From UBA2779 sp965232165 (lineage in GTDB: Bacteria > Spirochaetota > Spirochaetia > DSM-2461): a stretch of DNA of 64,000 nucleotides. A model generated the notes under the pieces. That model was not told the origin of the DNA. It searched no databases and was given only the letters and a program-made list of their open reading frames with translations. Shown here in pieces: positions 52,326 through 62,243 of the stretch (the first letter of the stretch is position 1; every line of letters begins with the position of its first letter). The position numbers and the translations under genes are program-made. The stretch lies in NCBI GenBank assembly GCA_965232165.1, contig CBDDOY010000001.1, positions 1,178,001-1,242,000 of the forward strand, written 5' to 3'.

Positions 52326-54501
52326 CCGAATATCGGCGGCAACCTCCCTCTCTTCCACGGAAACCCGCGGCATCTCTCCCAGTTCCTGACGGAAGGCGGT
52401 AATCAGGGGGTGAAGCGATTCTGCCGCCCTCGATTCCTCAATCAGAGTGACCACTTCTCTTGATGGGCTGGTACTGAAAAACTCAAGGAGAAATTCGATT
52501 AAGCGGTCCAGAGGAACCCTGTGAATTCTTTCCGGCCACTGAGCGAGAACGGCCCGGATGGTTTTCAATGCTTCCTCTTTTTGCCCCAATCCATTCAAGA
52601 CATGGGTAGCGGACATTCTCGCCATGATGGCACTCTCGGGGAAACCGGCTTCCTCGGAGCGTTCAACCGCCTCATTCAGGCAGAGCAGCTCCCCTTCCGG
52701 ATTACCCAGCCTCGCTCCAGGGCGGCACCTTTATTAATCAGCGCCCAGGCGACTTTCCCCTGAAGTCCCTGCCTCCTGGGAATCCCCGAAGCGGGAGAGC
52801 AGCTCGTCACAGCAGGTAATGACCCCTTCCTGATCTCCCAACCTGTCCAGGGCGGCACCTTTATTAATCAGCGCCCAGGCGACTTTCCCCTGAAGTACTG
52901 CCTCCTGGTGAATCTCCGAAGCGGGAGAGCAGCTCGTCACAGCAGGTAATGACCCCTTCCTGATCTCCCAACCTGCTCAGGGCGGCACCTTTTATAGACA
53001 AGATTCGAGCAAGACTTGCACTTTTTCTAAGGCTCTCTGGTTCTTCCATTTTGGAGATAGTGGAGATAAAAGAATCTGCTTGCGTAACAACACGTTGAAT
53101 TTGGCTATTATCCTTGGCGGCGGACAGAGCTTCATTCAGTCGGTTTGATTCTTTGGACATCCCGAGCATCTCGTCGTCTGAAAGATTTTTCAGGAACTCC
53201 ATCGATGTATGGTCGAGAAGCCGCTCGTCCTGACCCATCTGCTCATAAAGGCCGACAAAGGCGCGAGATTGAACTTCAGAAGCCATTCCGCCGATTTTTC
53301 CGCAATCCTCCGCCAGTCTCCAAGCGATTTCCCACTGTTTTTTCCTAGAGTAGAAGGCCGTCATGAAATTCAGAAGGGCGGTCACCATCGTCTGGCGCTG
53401 ACGGCGCAGCAGATAGTAAATATTGTACAGCCTCTCATTCAGGTAGTAGAGCTTGCGCCGGGGAGTGCTGGTATCTTCTTCTATAATCACACCCCGCTTT
53501 ATCAGACGGTTCAGCAGGGCGGAGCAGCCGCGGATATCCTGGCGGGCCCTGATGGCGACCTCCCTGGCAGTGGCGGGTTTCCATAGATCGGCCAATGCCA
53601 GGTATACGCGCCGTTCTTTAGGGGGAAGACTCTCCAGGTGACTCTTGAAGTATTCGGTATGATCGTCCACCAGATTGAGGAGTTCCTCCAACAATTGGGT
53701 TAAACTGAGGTTGGCGCCAAATTGGGCGACGATGGTTATGAGACGGGGACTGCCTCCCGTAAGAATTTCGATGGCCCGGGCTCCGCCTGATGCCTCGGTT
53801 CCGCTGATCCGTTTCCACAACACCGCACATTCTTTGGTGTTTAAGGGATCAAGAGGCATCGGTCGAAACAACTCGAACAGGGCCTTGTCTGGATGAGTGA
53901 TCTGCTCGAAGCGGCTGATCGCACTGCCCATCAACATGATCCTCGGTTCCATCTGCAAGGTCTGCCGCAGTTTCCAGCCGGTAATATCCTGTCGATCGGA
54001 GGGTATGTCATCAAACATGCTGTTGAGATTTTCCACCACCAGGGCCAAGCGTTTTTCCTTCCGTTCGGCAAAATCCAGCACCCTGGCCAAAGCCCTCTGG
54101 TGGAGGGCCTCGTCATCCTCAAGCATCAAAGACAAGTCCCCGTGGGATTTCAGCAGCTCCGCTTTCTCCGACTCGGAAGCACCCTGGGCAATCTGGTATA
54201 GGCACTCCAGCCAAAACTCTCCGATGCTGCCGACCTCGTAGGACTCTTCCATGAAGACAACGGGCAGCCATAACTCCCTTAGGTCTTCATCTCCCCGGAT
54301 CTCGGCAACGGCACGGAGCAGCAGGGTGGATTTACCGCATCCCCTCGGTCCCGTCACCAGGATGTGTTGGTTTGCCCCCCCTGTATTTCCCCGGACGGTG
54401 TCCACTATCATCTTCAGTTCGTGCCAGCGTACACAAAACAGATTGCATAACTCTTCATCACTGAGGAATCCGACATTGTATTTACGGGCAGTAACCATCA
54501 T
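52287..54501 (-). pseudogene. P-loop ATPase with C-terminal helical repeats, three +1 frameshifts
   Basis: The first 520 residues are intact: Walker A GPRGCGKST (51-59), a Walker B-like RLALVVENLN, a sensor segment MLMGSAISRFE, and a winged-helix part (TAREVAIRARQDI). A helical repeat region follows with KGAALSRLGDQEGVITCCDE and LLSRFGDS. Two 130-bp units (52851-52980, 52721-52850) should be 129 bp (43 codons); each has one extra base at a different place. A third extra base near 52710 restores the original frame, which runs to 52287 (VRAVLAQWPERIH-type end). The final residues are from a MITE end. Stops appear at 52864, 52734 and 52676, so without slippage the protein ends early. Confidence 0.8.
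52721..52980 (-). repeat. Two tandem 130-bp repeats in the ATPase gene
   Basis: GGCGGCACCTTTATTAATCA starts both units on the plus strand (52721 and 52851), and a degenerate third begins at 52981. Neighbouring sequence is nearly identical except near GAAGTACTGCC versus GAAGTCCCTGCC. Confidence 0.92.
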
Positions 54502-55733
54502 CTGCGCTCCTTGATGGGGATAAAAAAGGCTTTATGCCGGGACGACCACCAATCCTCCAGAAGCTTAAGCACAAAGCGGCGGCGCCCCTCGACAAGATGG
54601 AGATAACCGTCATGCTCAAGGGTGCAGAGCACGTCTTTGACGGCGCACTCCGTCTCCTTTATTTCATCTTGGTAGTGTTCCCCGAATAACCGGAGGGCCT
54701 CATCGCCCAAGCCCCCGCAGACCGCCGCCTCGGTGAGCATATCCAGTGTCAGACGATACATAGCGCCGTCCAATGTTAGCTTTAAGCGGCTCTCGTAGTG
54801 GGCCAGCTCCGCCATCCCCCTAATAGCCAGCATCGATTGATAGACTGTGCCGACATCCTCGATAGAGACCGTTGATGTACCCCTATGCAGGGTTTTTATT
54901 TGGAGCTGATGAAAAAAGAACTGGACATAGTGGGGAATGCCGGACCCTAGTTTTTCATAGACCTTCTCACAGACTCCATCAGCGAGAACAATTTCATGGT
55001 GAGTTGCCAGGGCCTTGAGACAACCTCGGACGGTATCCAAACTCCAGGGCCGGAGTTCATGCCTCGGAAACACGTTGATGGCGGCAATCAAGTCGGCCCG
55101 TTGCAGGATGGGCTCCAGCCCGATGCTACCAGAGATAATTATGCTGATTTTGCCTTTGTGGGCTTGAGCATTCTTTCTCAGCCAGTGCAGGAAAACATCC
55201 GTCGGTTCCCGGCCTCCATTTTGGAGGATGCGATTGATGAATATCGGGAGTTCGTCGATGACCAGCAGGATCGGCTTCTCCTGATTAGCAAGCAGTTTGA
55301 AGAAATCGTCTCCCTTATCCTTCCAATTTCCATCATCAAGACCGGCACGAATCTTGACTTTTATATCCCGAATGGAAACCTCCTCCAGCTTGGCCCCGAT
55401 GCTTCTGAAAAACTTTTTCGCTTTTTGCCAAAGAGACTGAATTTCGTTGGTTCCCACAATCAGTTCCGTAATCAGATCCTCGGGGCGTTCTGCAGATTCG
55501 ACATCGACAAAGAAGCAGTAACAGCCTCCGTCCTCTTTGAGCCGACGACAAAGTTCCCGAGCCAGACTGGTCTTCCCCATACGCCGCTGGCCGGTCAACA
55601 GGCAATGCCCTCCTGCTTTGACAATCGATGCCAATGCAGTCAAATCTTCTTGCCGATTGTAAAAATCTTTCCCACAAACCCAATTGCCATAGGTATTGGG
55701 CAGTCCTTCCAGTCCTTGAGATGCTTCAATCAT
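54498..55733 (-). CDS. AAA-type P-loop ATPase (ATPase_2 type)
   Basis: The 411-residue protein has Walker A GQRRMGKT (48-55), Walker B PILLVIDELPIFI (about 165-177), an arginine-rich DVFLHWLRKNA helix, a sensor strand SIIISGSIGLEPIL and a C-terminal winged-helix part (GYLHLVEGRRRFVLKLLEDW). This is the archaeal/STAND-type ATPase_2 plan. The ATG follows AGGAGG. It overlaps the next ATPase gene (ATGA), making an ATPase pair. The operator-like palindromes upstream suggest regulation. Role unknown; perhaps stress or defence signalling. Confidence 0.85.
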   Translation of the reverse strand: MIEASQGLEGLPNTYGNWVCGKDFYNRQEDLTALASIVKAGGHCLLTGQRRMGKTSLARELCRRLKEDGGCYCFFVDVESAERPEDLITELIVGTNEIQSLWQKAKKFFRSIGAKLEEVSIRDIKVKIRAGLDDGNWKDKGDDFFKLLANQEKPILLVIDELPIFINRILQNGGREPTDVFLHWLRKNAQAHKGKISIIISGSIGLEPILQRADLIAAINVFPRHELRPWSLDTVRGCLKALATHHEIVLADGVCEKVYEKLGSGIPHYVQFFFHQLQIKTLHRGTSTVSIEDVGTVYQSMLAIRGMAELAHYESRLKLTLDGAMYRLTLDMLTEAAVCGGLGDEALRLFGEHYQDEIKETECAVKDVLCTLEHDGYLHLVEGRRRFVLKLLEDWWSSRHKAFFIPIKERR

Positions 55734-55753
55734 CGTTTATTCCTCCTACTCCG

Positions 55754-55790
55754 TTGTCAACAGAACTGTTGTCAACAGCTCTGTTGACAA
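55754..55790. promoter_or_regulatory. Operator-like array of TTGTCAACAG boxes
   Basis: TTGTCAACAG occurs at 55754-55763 and 55769-55778 and inverted at 55781-55790. The last two form a near-perfect 22-bp palindrome (TTGTCAACAG-CT-CTGTTGACAA). A further half-site TGTCAAC is at 55813-55819. The array lies between the ATPase operon (minus) and the vWA gene (plus), so one regulator could control both. The regulator is not identified. Confidence 0.6.
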
Positions 55791-55949
55791 ATATACGTGC
55801 AGGAGAGATACCTGTCAACCTTTTTTTGCGGGATTCCTGAAGTCCCGTCGGCAAACTAGACTTATGAGGTAACGCACTCCGTTAATTCAAAATATATTCA
55901 GTGCACAGATACAGTTACAGAATTCATTAGCAAGAGGAGAATAAATACA

Positions 55950-56635
55950 ATGAAACAGAAACGGTCCGGCCCCGGCGGCGAATTGGCCTCTCGTCCGTTG
56001 CATTTCATCTGGATTACAGATTGTTCCGGCTCAATGACGGGAGACAAGATTCAATCACTCAACGCGGCTATCCATGGAGCTGTCAGCCCTATGAGAGATG
56101 TCGCAAACTCGAATCCCAATGCGCAGGTTCTGGTACGTGCCGTTAAGTTTTCTAATGGCGCCCATTGGCATCTTGGGCGGCCCACACCCGTGGACAAATT
56201 CCAATGGCAGGACTTGTCCGCGGGCGGCTGCACCGACATGGGGCTGATGAATTAAAAATTCCGCCTATGACCGATCACGCCTTGCCCCCTGTGCTGGTTC
56301 TGATTTCGGATGGACAGCCGACCGATGATTTTTCATCTGGATTGAAGCATCTCCTGGATATCCCGTGGGGCAAGAAGGCTGTGCGTATCGCCATAGCTAT
56401 CGGAGAAGATGCTGACAAGGAAGTATTGCAGAAATTCATTAACAATTCCGAACTGAAACCGCTTCAGGCGAACAATCCTGAAGCATTGGTACGGCAGATT
56501 CGCTGGGTTTCAACAGCGGTGCTTAAATCGGCAACCAGTCCGCCGAGTCAGCCTGTCGGCAGAGCGGCTTCAAGTGGAAATGTTCCTATTCCTGAGTCGC
56601 CGGATGAGCCTGAGGATGAAAATGCTGTCTGGTAA
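55950..56635 (+). pseudogene. TerY-like von Willebrand A domain protein, broken by an internal deletion
   Basis: The start has AGAGGAG upstream. The N-terminal half shows the MIDAS motif WITDCSGSMTGDKIQ and KFSNGAHWHLGRPT, then GGCTDMG followed by a stop at 56253. The C-terminal half continues in another frame: ADELKIPPMTDHALPPVLVL, ISDGQPTDDFSSGLKHLL. A segment of about five residues and one or two bases is missing around 56240-56246. It matches TerY-like proteins of the tellurium/stress type (TerY-P triad: vWA, PP2C phosphatase, kinase). Confidence 0.8.
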
Positions 56636-56927
56636 TAAGAGGCGCGAACATCCGTCTGGTTCCAGCAGGCCGATGATATCCGGATACAAGCTGCCACTTC
56701 ATAGGGAATCTGTATGCTGGCAGGCGAAGTGCTGCAGTGTTAAGGGGGCAAGGCACAGGAGGGACAGCAAGTCATGCCAGGATGGATATAAGCTGAAAGA
56801 AGAAGACGGGACGGTATTATTGGCCATAGCCGATGGACACGGCAGGGAACGGAGTGAGTATTTTTGGCCGCGCAGGCGGGCCGAATTTTTACCAGGCCGC
56901 CCCGATCCGGTTCTGGAGGGGAGCTGA
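56635..56927 (+). pseudogene. Truncated PP2C-type phosphatase, N-terminal fragment
   Basis: The frame near 56710-56880 reads CCSVKGARHRRDSKSCQDGY and then GTVLLAIADGHGRERS, the start of a PP2C domain with the metal-binding D-G-H-G. Everything after that is lost and replaced by unrelated sequence. It should have been the second gene of the TerY-P triad. Confidence 0.7.
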
Positions 56928-56997
56928 TGCCGGAGCCTTCGGCTGCCTGCCTCCGGGAATCATGCGGCGCGAGTAAAGAATACTGAAAGGAAGAACG

Positions 56998-58200
56998 ATG
57001 AACGGCGAAGTTCTAAAAACCCTGAAAAAACTGCTGCAGGAATACGGAGAAGAACTGTGCACGAACCGGCAGAAGCTGGAAGGACTTCTGAAGGACTTCT
57101 GCGGCCGGCACAGGCGGGAAATCAGCGTGCTGACGGCGGCGGCAGGGGAAGGCATTGCGGAAGAACTGCGGCGGCTGTCAGGAGCGGAAGTCGATGAGTT
57201 TGCATTCCAGCGGCTGGTGAAGCGGCTGCACGAGAACGGGGGAATTGATGAACAATATGCCGAATGGGCGGTGAGGGGCTGGGCGCTGGCCCTGGGGAAA
57301 AAGCCGCCTAAGTCTTCGGGAGGCCGTTCACAGCCCTTTGGGAATCAGGGAAACCCTCTTTCAGTAAAACGACCTATGCTGCAGGGAGCAAAGCTCCTCA
57401 AGCTCCTCGCACTTGGTGTCGGCATTTTTGTTGGACTATGTATACTGCTCATAGTAGTTTTTGTACGTTCTTCGAAAATTGCTGATATGGAGGAAGTTGC
57501 CATCACGGAGAGAGGCCGTTCTAATGATAGTCAGCAGAGTGAAATTGAAGTTTCAGGATATATTTATTCAATTACCGGTACCCCGCTTAGCGGGAGAAAG
57601 ATCATTGTGGATGACAGCAAAAAGACTGTGGCAATCAGCGATGCCAACGGCTATTTTTCATCTAGCGGTATCCCTATAGGTTCTGACATATTTATTCAGC
57701 ACGATTCATCGGAATGGATAGAACCCGAGAAAATAAAAGTACGCAGTTCAGCGCTGCTCAACTTCACCGCCTACAGAATCATCCAGATATCAGGTACAGT
57801 GAATGTCATAACACTTGACCTATTGAGAGGGGGAATCTGGGGCATCTCCCAAAAAAAGCAGGAATTGGGGATAAGAGTTGTTGCCAAGGGTCCCAAAGGA
57901 AACAAAATTCAAAGCATAACTGATGAAAATGGGCATTTTGTTCTTCCGAGAGTTCTGGAGGGAACAAAGGTCCGATTACGATCATTCTTAAGGTACACCA
58001 AACCCTTCCAAGCCAAAATAGAGTCCATGGAAATCCTATCGTATTCGTTTCAGCCTCTGATTCCAATAAACATTTTCATCTTGATTATAGCTTTCTTTGT
58101 CGTGAGGGAGGAGAGCCCTTTGATGCTTGTCCTTGTCCATTTTTTGACCGCAGGTGCAGTCTTATCTTTTTATTGCATGAGACTTTTTCGTGGATTGTAG
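56998..58200 (+). CDS. Membrane protein with helical N-terminal and carboxypeptidase-regulatory-like domains
   Basis: The 400-residue protein begins with a helical domain (LQEYGEELCTNRQKLEGLLK, DFCGRHRREISVLTAAAGEG, ends with GWALALGK), then one membrane segment (LLKLLALGVGIFVGLCILLI), then two beta domains (GYIYSITGTPLSGRKIIVDD; GNKIQSITDENGHFVLPRV) like carboxypeptidase-regulatory or Ig-like folds, then two C-terminal membrane segments. Related N-terminal domains are seen with kinase and TerY modules in other bacteria, but I do not know the function. It follows the PP2C remnant and may belong to the same module. Confidence 0.65.
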   Translation: MNGEVLKTLKKLLQEYGEELCTNRQKLEGLLKDFCGRHRREISVLTAAAGEGIAEELRRLSGAEVDEFAFQRLVKRLHENGGIDEQYAEWAVRGWALALGKKPPKSSGGRSQPFGNQGNPLSVKRPMLQGAKLLKLLALGVGIFVGLCILLIVVFVRSSKIADMEEVAITERGRSNDSQQSEIEVSGYIYSITGTPLSGRKIIVDDSKKTVAISDANGYFSSSGIPIGSDIFIQHDSSEWIEPEKIKVRSSALLNFTAYRIIQISGTVNVITLDLLRGGIWGISQKKQELGIRVVAKGPKGNKIQSITDENGHFVLPRVLEGTKVRLRSFLRYTKPFQAKIESMEILSYSFQPLIPINIFILIIAFFVVREESPLMLVLVHFLTAGAVLSFYCMRLFRGL

Positions 58201-58290
58201 TATTAACTGTCCACTTTGAAGGGGCTATTAAAAGTCCCATGAAACTCATGTATACGGCTTTGATCCATTAATTAAAAAACAAGAGGTAAC

Positions 58291-58336
58291 ATGGATATAA
58301 GAAGAATACCGTCAGTAATGGGAAGGGTAAACAATT
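58291..58336 (+). pseudogene. Start of a gene cut by IS256 copy 2
   Basis: An ATG at 58291 after AAGAGGTAAC opens MDIRRIPSVMGRVNN, and IS256 copy 2 begins at 58337. The rest of the gene is not found on the other side, where tctA sequence appears instead. Confidence 0.55.
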
Positions 58337-59682
58337 GATAGTGTCCAGTATAGTTCGCAATTTTCTTTCAAGAAGCCATCGAATTCTTCCATCAGGCAGC
58401 CTGTTCCAATTTAAGTCTTTGTTCATCTATCGTTTTTTCACCAATATACCGTTTCCCAGAAGCCCAGTCTTCAGAGTATTCTATCAAATAGCAACAGATT
58501 AATCTGAGATATGATTCAATACTGGGAAATATTCCAACGACCCGGGACCTCCGGCGGATTTCTCGATTCAGCCGCTCTAATTGATTGGCTGATGATGTCT
58601 TTCTACTGTCTATTTCCGAGAATTCAAAGAATTGGACAGAGTCTTCAAGTCCCTCCTCCAGGCAGTTCATCGATTTGGGAAACTGCTCCTCAAATTCGTC
58701 TATAATTCTATTGGCATATTCACGGGCTGAATGTGAATCCGGCTGATTCCATATCTGTTTAATGCGGCCTGCCAGATACTTCTTATCACGAGCCGGTACA
58801 TGGGAGAGGATATTCCTCATGAAATGGATCTTGCACCACTGCCGGGAACATCCGATGAGTTCTTTACGAATAGCTTCCTGAAGACCAGGATGAGCATCAG
58901 AGACGCATAACCAGGCTTTCCTGAATCCTCTCGCCTTTAGAGACCTGAACAGCCCGACATAAGTAGATTCAGCTTCTTCCGGCATAGGTTCTACTGCAAG
59001 GATCTCTTTATGTCCTTGTGAATTAACACCGGAAACGACCATGACTGCCATATTCCGAACTCTCCCGGTTTCGCGTATCTTTTCATACAGTGCGTCTACC
59101 CAGATGACAGGGTATTCGGAATCGAGTGTACGGCAGCGGAATTCATCCGCCTGTTCATCAGGCCCTCTGTTAATTTCGGATACCTGACTGGCTGATATAT
59201 TTTCGATCCCCGGACTCATGGCGAGCTTTTCAATCTTCCTGGTCGAAACCCCGTTGATGAACGCTTCTTGAACTGCCTGAATCAGAGCCTGTCCGGATCT
59301 CTTCTTTTCAGTGACAAAGAAAGGAATATACCCGCCTTTTCTCAGCTTAGGGACCAGTAAATACAACGTTCCTAACCGGGTATCGAAACGGCGAGGTCTA
59401 ATCCTTAAGAAATGTGTGGTCCTTCCTGTTGAATGAGAACCCTTTTTTGCACGGACTTTGTTCGCCGCTTCGATTTCCATAAGCTTCTCCGGCAGCCATT
59501 TCAATAAACTGAAAAGGGGATCCGGTTCCGTAATGAATTGGAGCAGCATGTTTTCCAGATTCCCATTATCATTTTTCTTAGCCATCGTCTTCCTCCTTGT
59601 GGTTTTGATGGTTTGATACCATTCTGGAGAATTCGATGGCTTCTTTCAATTATGTAAATTGCGAACTTGATTGTACGTTATC
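58337..59682 (-). mobile_element. IS256-family element, copy 2, without target duplication
   Basis: A 1346-bp element, the same as the one at 37730 but inverted. Left flank AAACAATT and right flank GTTCATTC do not match, unlike copy 1 with its 8-bp repeat. The right flank runs directly into the middle of a tctA gene. This points to a deletion or recombination at the element. Confidence 0.92.
58392..59585 (-). CDS. IS256-family transposase, intact copy
   Basis: The 397-residue transposase starts MAKKNDNGNLENML with AAGGAGGAAGACG upstream. The DDE set is in VIWVDALYEKIRE (D), LCVSDAHPG (D) and NQLERLNREIRRRS (E). FRCRTLDSEYPVIWVD is typical of the family. It is intact and possibly active; it could mobilise copy 1, which is frameshifted. 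Confidence 0.95.
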   Translation of the reverse strand: MAKKNDNGNLENMLLQFITEPDPLFSLLKWLPEKLMEIEAANKVRAKKGSHSTGRTTHFLRIRPRRFDTRLGTLYLLVPKLRKGGYIPFFVTEKKRSGQALIQAVQEAFINGVSTRKIEKLAMSPGIENISASQVSEINRGPDEQADEFRCRTLDSEYPVIWVDALYEKIRETGRVRNMAVMVVSGVNSQGHKEILAVEPMPEEAESTYVGLFRSLKARGFRKAWLCVSDAHPGLQEAIRKELIGCSRQWCKIHFMRNILSHVPARDKKYLAGRIKQIWNQPDSHSAREYANRIIDEFEEQFPKSMNCLEEGLEDSVQFFEFSEIDSRKTSSANQLERLNREIRRRSRVVGIFPSIESYLRLICCYLIEYSEDWASGKRYIGEKTIDEQRLKLEQAA

Positions 59683-60842
59683 GTTCATTCACCGGGGGCA
59701 CCGTCGGCACTCTCTTTCTGCTCTTTGCCGCCCCGGCTCTGGCGCGGGTTTCTTTGGGTTTCCAGTCGGCGGACTGCTTTGTGCTCATGTGCCTCGGTCT
59801 GACGGCCGTGGCGGCCTTCTCGCAGCGTGGGAGTTTCCTCAAGACGCTCCTTATGGTCATTTTCGGACTCATGCTTTCCACAGTGGACGGATATGTCCTT
59901 CGGCGTTCAGCGTTTCACCTTCGGGATCGTCGATTTGGTCGATGGCAACAGCTTTCTCCTCGTCGCCATGGCCACCTTTGCCATCGGCGAAGCCCTGGTT
60001 AATGTACCCGGCGGGGAAGGGGAGAGGAGGAAGGATGAGGCCCAGGAGTTGCGGAAGGTGAAGAATTTGCGTCTCGAAGAAAGGGAGTTGAAGCAGATAG
60101 CGCCTGCCATGGGGCATTCTTCCGTTCTCGGTTTTCTTGTCGGTGTTCTGCCCGGCACCGGTGCCGCCATCGCCGGTTTTCTGGCCTATGGTATGGAAAG
60201 GAGCCTCGCCAATCCGAAAGAGCAGAAGAAATTCGGGAAGGGAAGTCTGGTAGGACTTGCCGCTCCCGAAGTCGCCAATAATGCCGCCTCGTCGGGTGCC
60301 TTCGTCCCCCTTTTGACTCTGGGGATTCCCTGTTCGGGCACGACGGCCGTCATGCTCGGTATACAGTCCTGTCCACGGCTCTACCTGGATAATCCTGAGA
60401 TTTTCTGGTCGGTTATCGTATCGATGCACATAGGCAATGTGGTCCTCCTCATCCTGAACCTGCCGCTGGTTCCCTACCTCGCTCTCCTCTTATCTATTCC
60501 GCGGCAATTTCTTCTGCCTCTGCTCCTCTCTTTTTCGCTGATCGGTGTTTATCTTATTTCTTTCAATGTTTTCGAGATACTCCTGATGACTATCATCGCC
60601 GCCCTGGCTCTCTTTCTCCGTCTGTTGGATTTTCCCATGCCGCCGCTTCTGCCGGGCTTCGTTCTGGGGGGATAATCGAAGAAAACCTCCGCCGGGCCAT
60701 TACCATCAATGACGGCTCCCTGTCGTTTCTCTGGACGCGCCCCATCGCCTTGACTCTGATGATCGCCACCCTGATCCTTCTGGCTGTTCCCCCCTTGCGA
60801 GATATGATTGAACGTTTTCGCAAAAAATCTACATCCCTGTAG
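59683..60842 (+). pseudogene. tctA: tctA-like tripartite tricarboxylate transporter protein, truncated and frameshifted
   Basis: The sequence joins the IS end at FTGGTVGTLFLLFAAPALAR, which corresponds to about residue 110 of TctA, so the first quarter of the gene is missing. A frameshift near 59893 and another in a run of six G (60666-60671) break the rest. Still readable are FLVGVLPGTGAAIAGFLAYG, GVAAPEVANNAASSGAFVPL-type AAPEVANNAASSGAFVPLLT, GIPGSGTTAVMLG-like GIPCSGTTAVMLG and IIEENLRRAITINDGSLSFL. The family imports citrate or other carboxylates with TctB/TctC, neither of which is seen here. Confidence 0.9.
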
Positions 60843-61421
60843 GGGCTGGCCCCCATAGCTTTTGCTCTCATCGAATGCATACAATGAAAACACGGCATCC
60901 GTCGGATACAGGATTCTTCTGGTTCAAGGCTTTCATGTTCTCAGTTCACCTTACCGGCATTTTCGGGGTCTTGAGAATGTTTGTTACCGATAATCCTACT
61001 TGCGTTCCATCTTCGCCAATGCTTCCAATTCCTCTGTCGATGCCGCACCCATCCTTCTGCTTGCTGTCTTCTTCGGTTGACAGGGCGGTTGTGTGCATTT
61101 CTCTGTCTATTTGACAGACCGCACAGTCATCGTCATTGAAAAGCATGGTCCGACAAACTGAAATCTCAGTTTGTCGAAGAAATGCCCGGCCCTGTCATTG
61201 TAGGCGAATGGAGCGACGGAAACGCTTTGAACGGATGAATCGGCATATTCTTTGGGGCAAGGCGCATCATTTCCGTTCCATAAGCCGATGGGTCTGCCGC
61301 CGGACCTCGTCGGGGCACGGAGGATCGCGTTTGCCCGCTTACGCTCCTTGTTCTCTCGCCTCAGTGCCTTCAGTTCTTCTCTCTTTGGGCTTCTGGCCGC
61401 TCCCCAAAAAGCAGAATAGCA
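60843..61421. other. Intergenic with a hairpin, no confident gene
   Basis: Short overlapping frames only, none with a domain. A perfect inverted repeat CGACAAACTGA-AATC-TCAGTTTGTCG lies near 61150-61177. The region may hold other remains of the decaying cluster, but none can be identified. Confidence 0.45.
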
Positions 61422-62220
61422 TTATTCCATCACAGCAGAGTGCTTCGAGCAGCAGGCGGCGGACATGGGAGCGATTCGGATATTCCCGGCCTCCAGACGA
61501 GCGCGAATGCTTCTGACAAGGTTCACGGCTTCTTTGTTGTCTCCGTGGACACAGATGGTCTGAACATCCAGTTCAAGGCGCGATTCGTCTTCGGTTATGA
61601 CGAAGCCCTCAGCCATATCCAAAGCGCGTTTTGCCACCAAACCGGGATCTGTTATGAGGGCGTTCGGCTGACTTCGCGGCGTGAGGGTGCCCTGGGACGT
61701 ATAGGCCCGGTCGGGAAAGGCTTCGAGGATGACGCGCAGGCCCATTTCTTCCGCCATTCGGCACATGTTTTCACTCTTTTTGCCAGCCAGTGTAACGAGG
61801 AAGAGGCTGGGATCTATATCCCGGACAGCTCTGACAATCGCCCCGGCTGTATGGGGATTTTCCAAGGCATCAAGATAGAGGGCTCCATGGGGTTTGATAT
61901 GCTGAAGTTTGACTTGATGGACCTGGCAGAAGGCATGGAGGGAGCCGATTTGGTAGACGAGGTGATGCCGGATTTCTTCGGGGGTGAGTGCCATGTGGCG
62001 GCGGCCAAAGCCCATGAGATCCGGATATCCTGGGTGGGCGCCTATCCCGACATTGTGCGACTTGGCTGCCAGAACCGTTGCGTTCATGACGAGGGGGTCG
62101 CCGGCATGCCCTCCGCAGGCGACATTGGCCGAGCTGATATAGGGCATAACCTGATTACATGCCCACAGTATAACGCCCGAAGCTTTCCCCCATATCACAG
62201 TTCAGGTCTATAGTTTTCAT
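61422..62220 (-). pseudogene. pxpA: LamB/YcsF family protein (5-oxoprolinase subunit A-like), N-terminal frameshift
   Basis: The gene begins MKTIDLNCDMGESFGRYTVG at the ATG 62218-62220 behind GAAGGAG. A loss of two bases (or a one-base gain) around 62155 shifts the frame; the rest reads NQVMPYISSANVACGGHAGD, GVGIGAHPGYPDLMGFGRR-like text and IKPHGALYLDALENPHTAGA to the end. These are the family signatures of PxpA/YcsF, which with PxpB and PxpC open 5-oxoproline. PxpB/C are not seen. It is broken unless the base is an error. Confidence 0.88.
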
Positions 62221-62243
62221 TTTGTTTCTCCTTCAGGGCACTT

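Noticed and set aside
60875..61114. 79-codon plus frame and 66-codon minus frame after tctA
   Set aside because: They overlap each other on opposite strands, without any motif. Likely eroded sequence.
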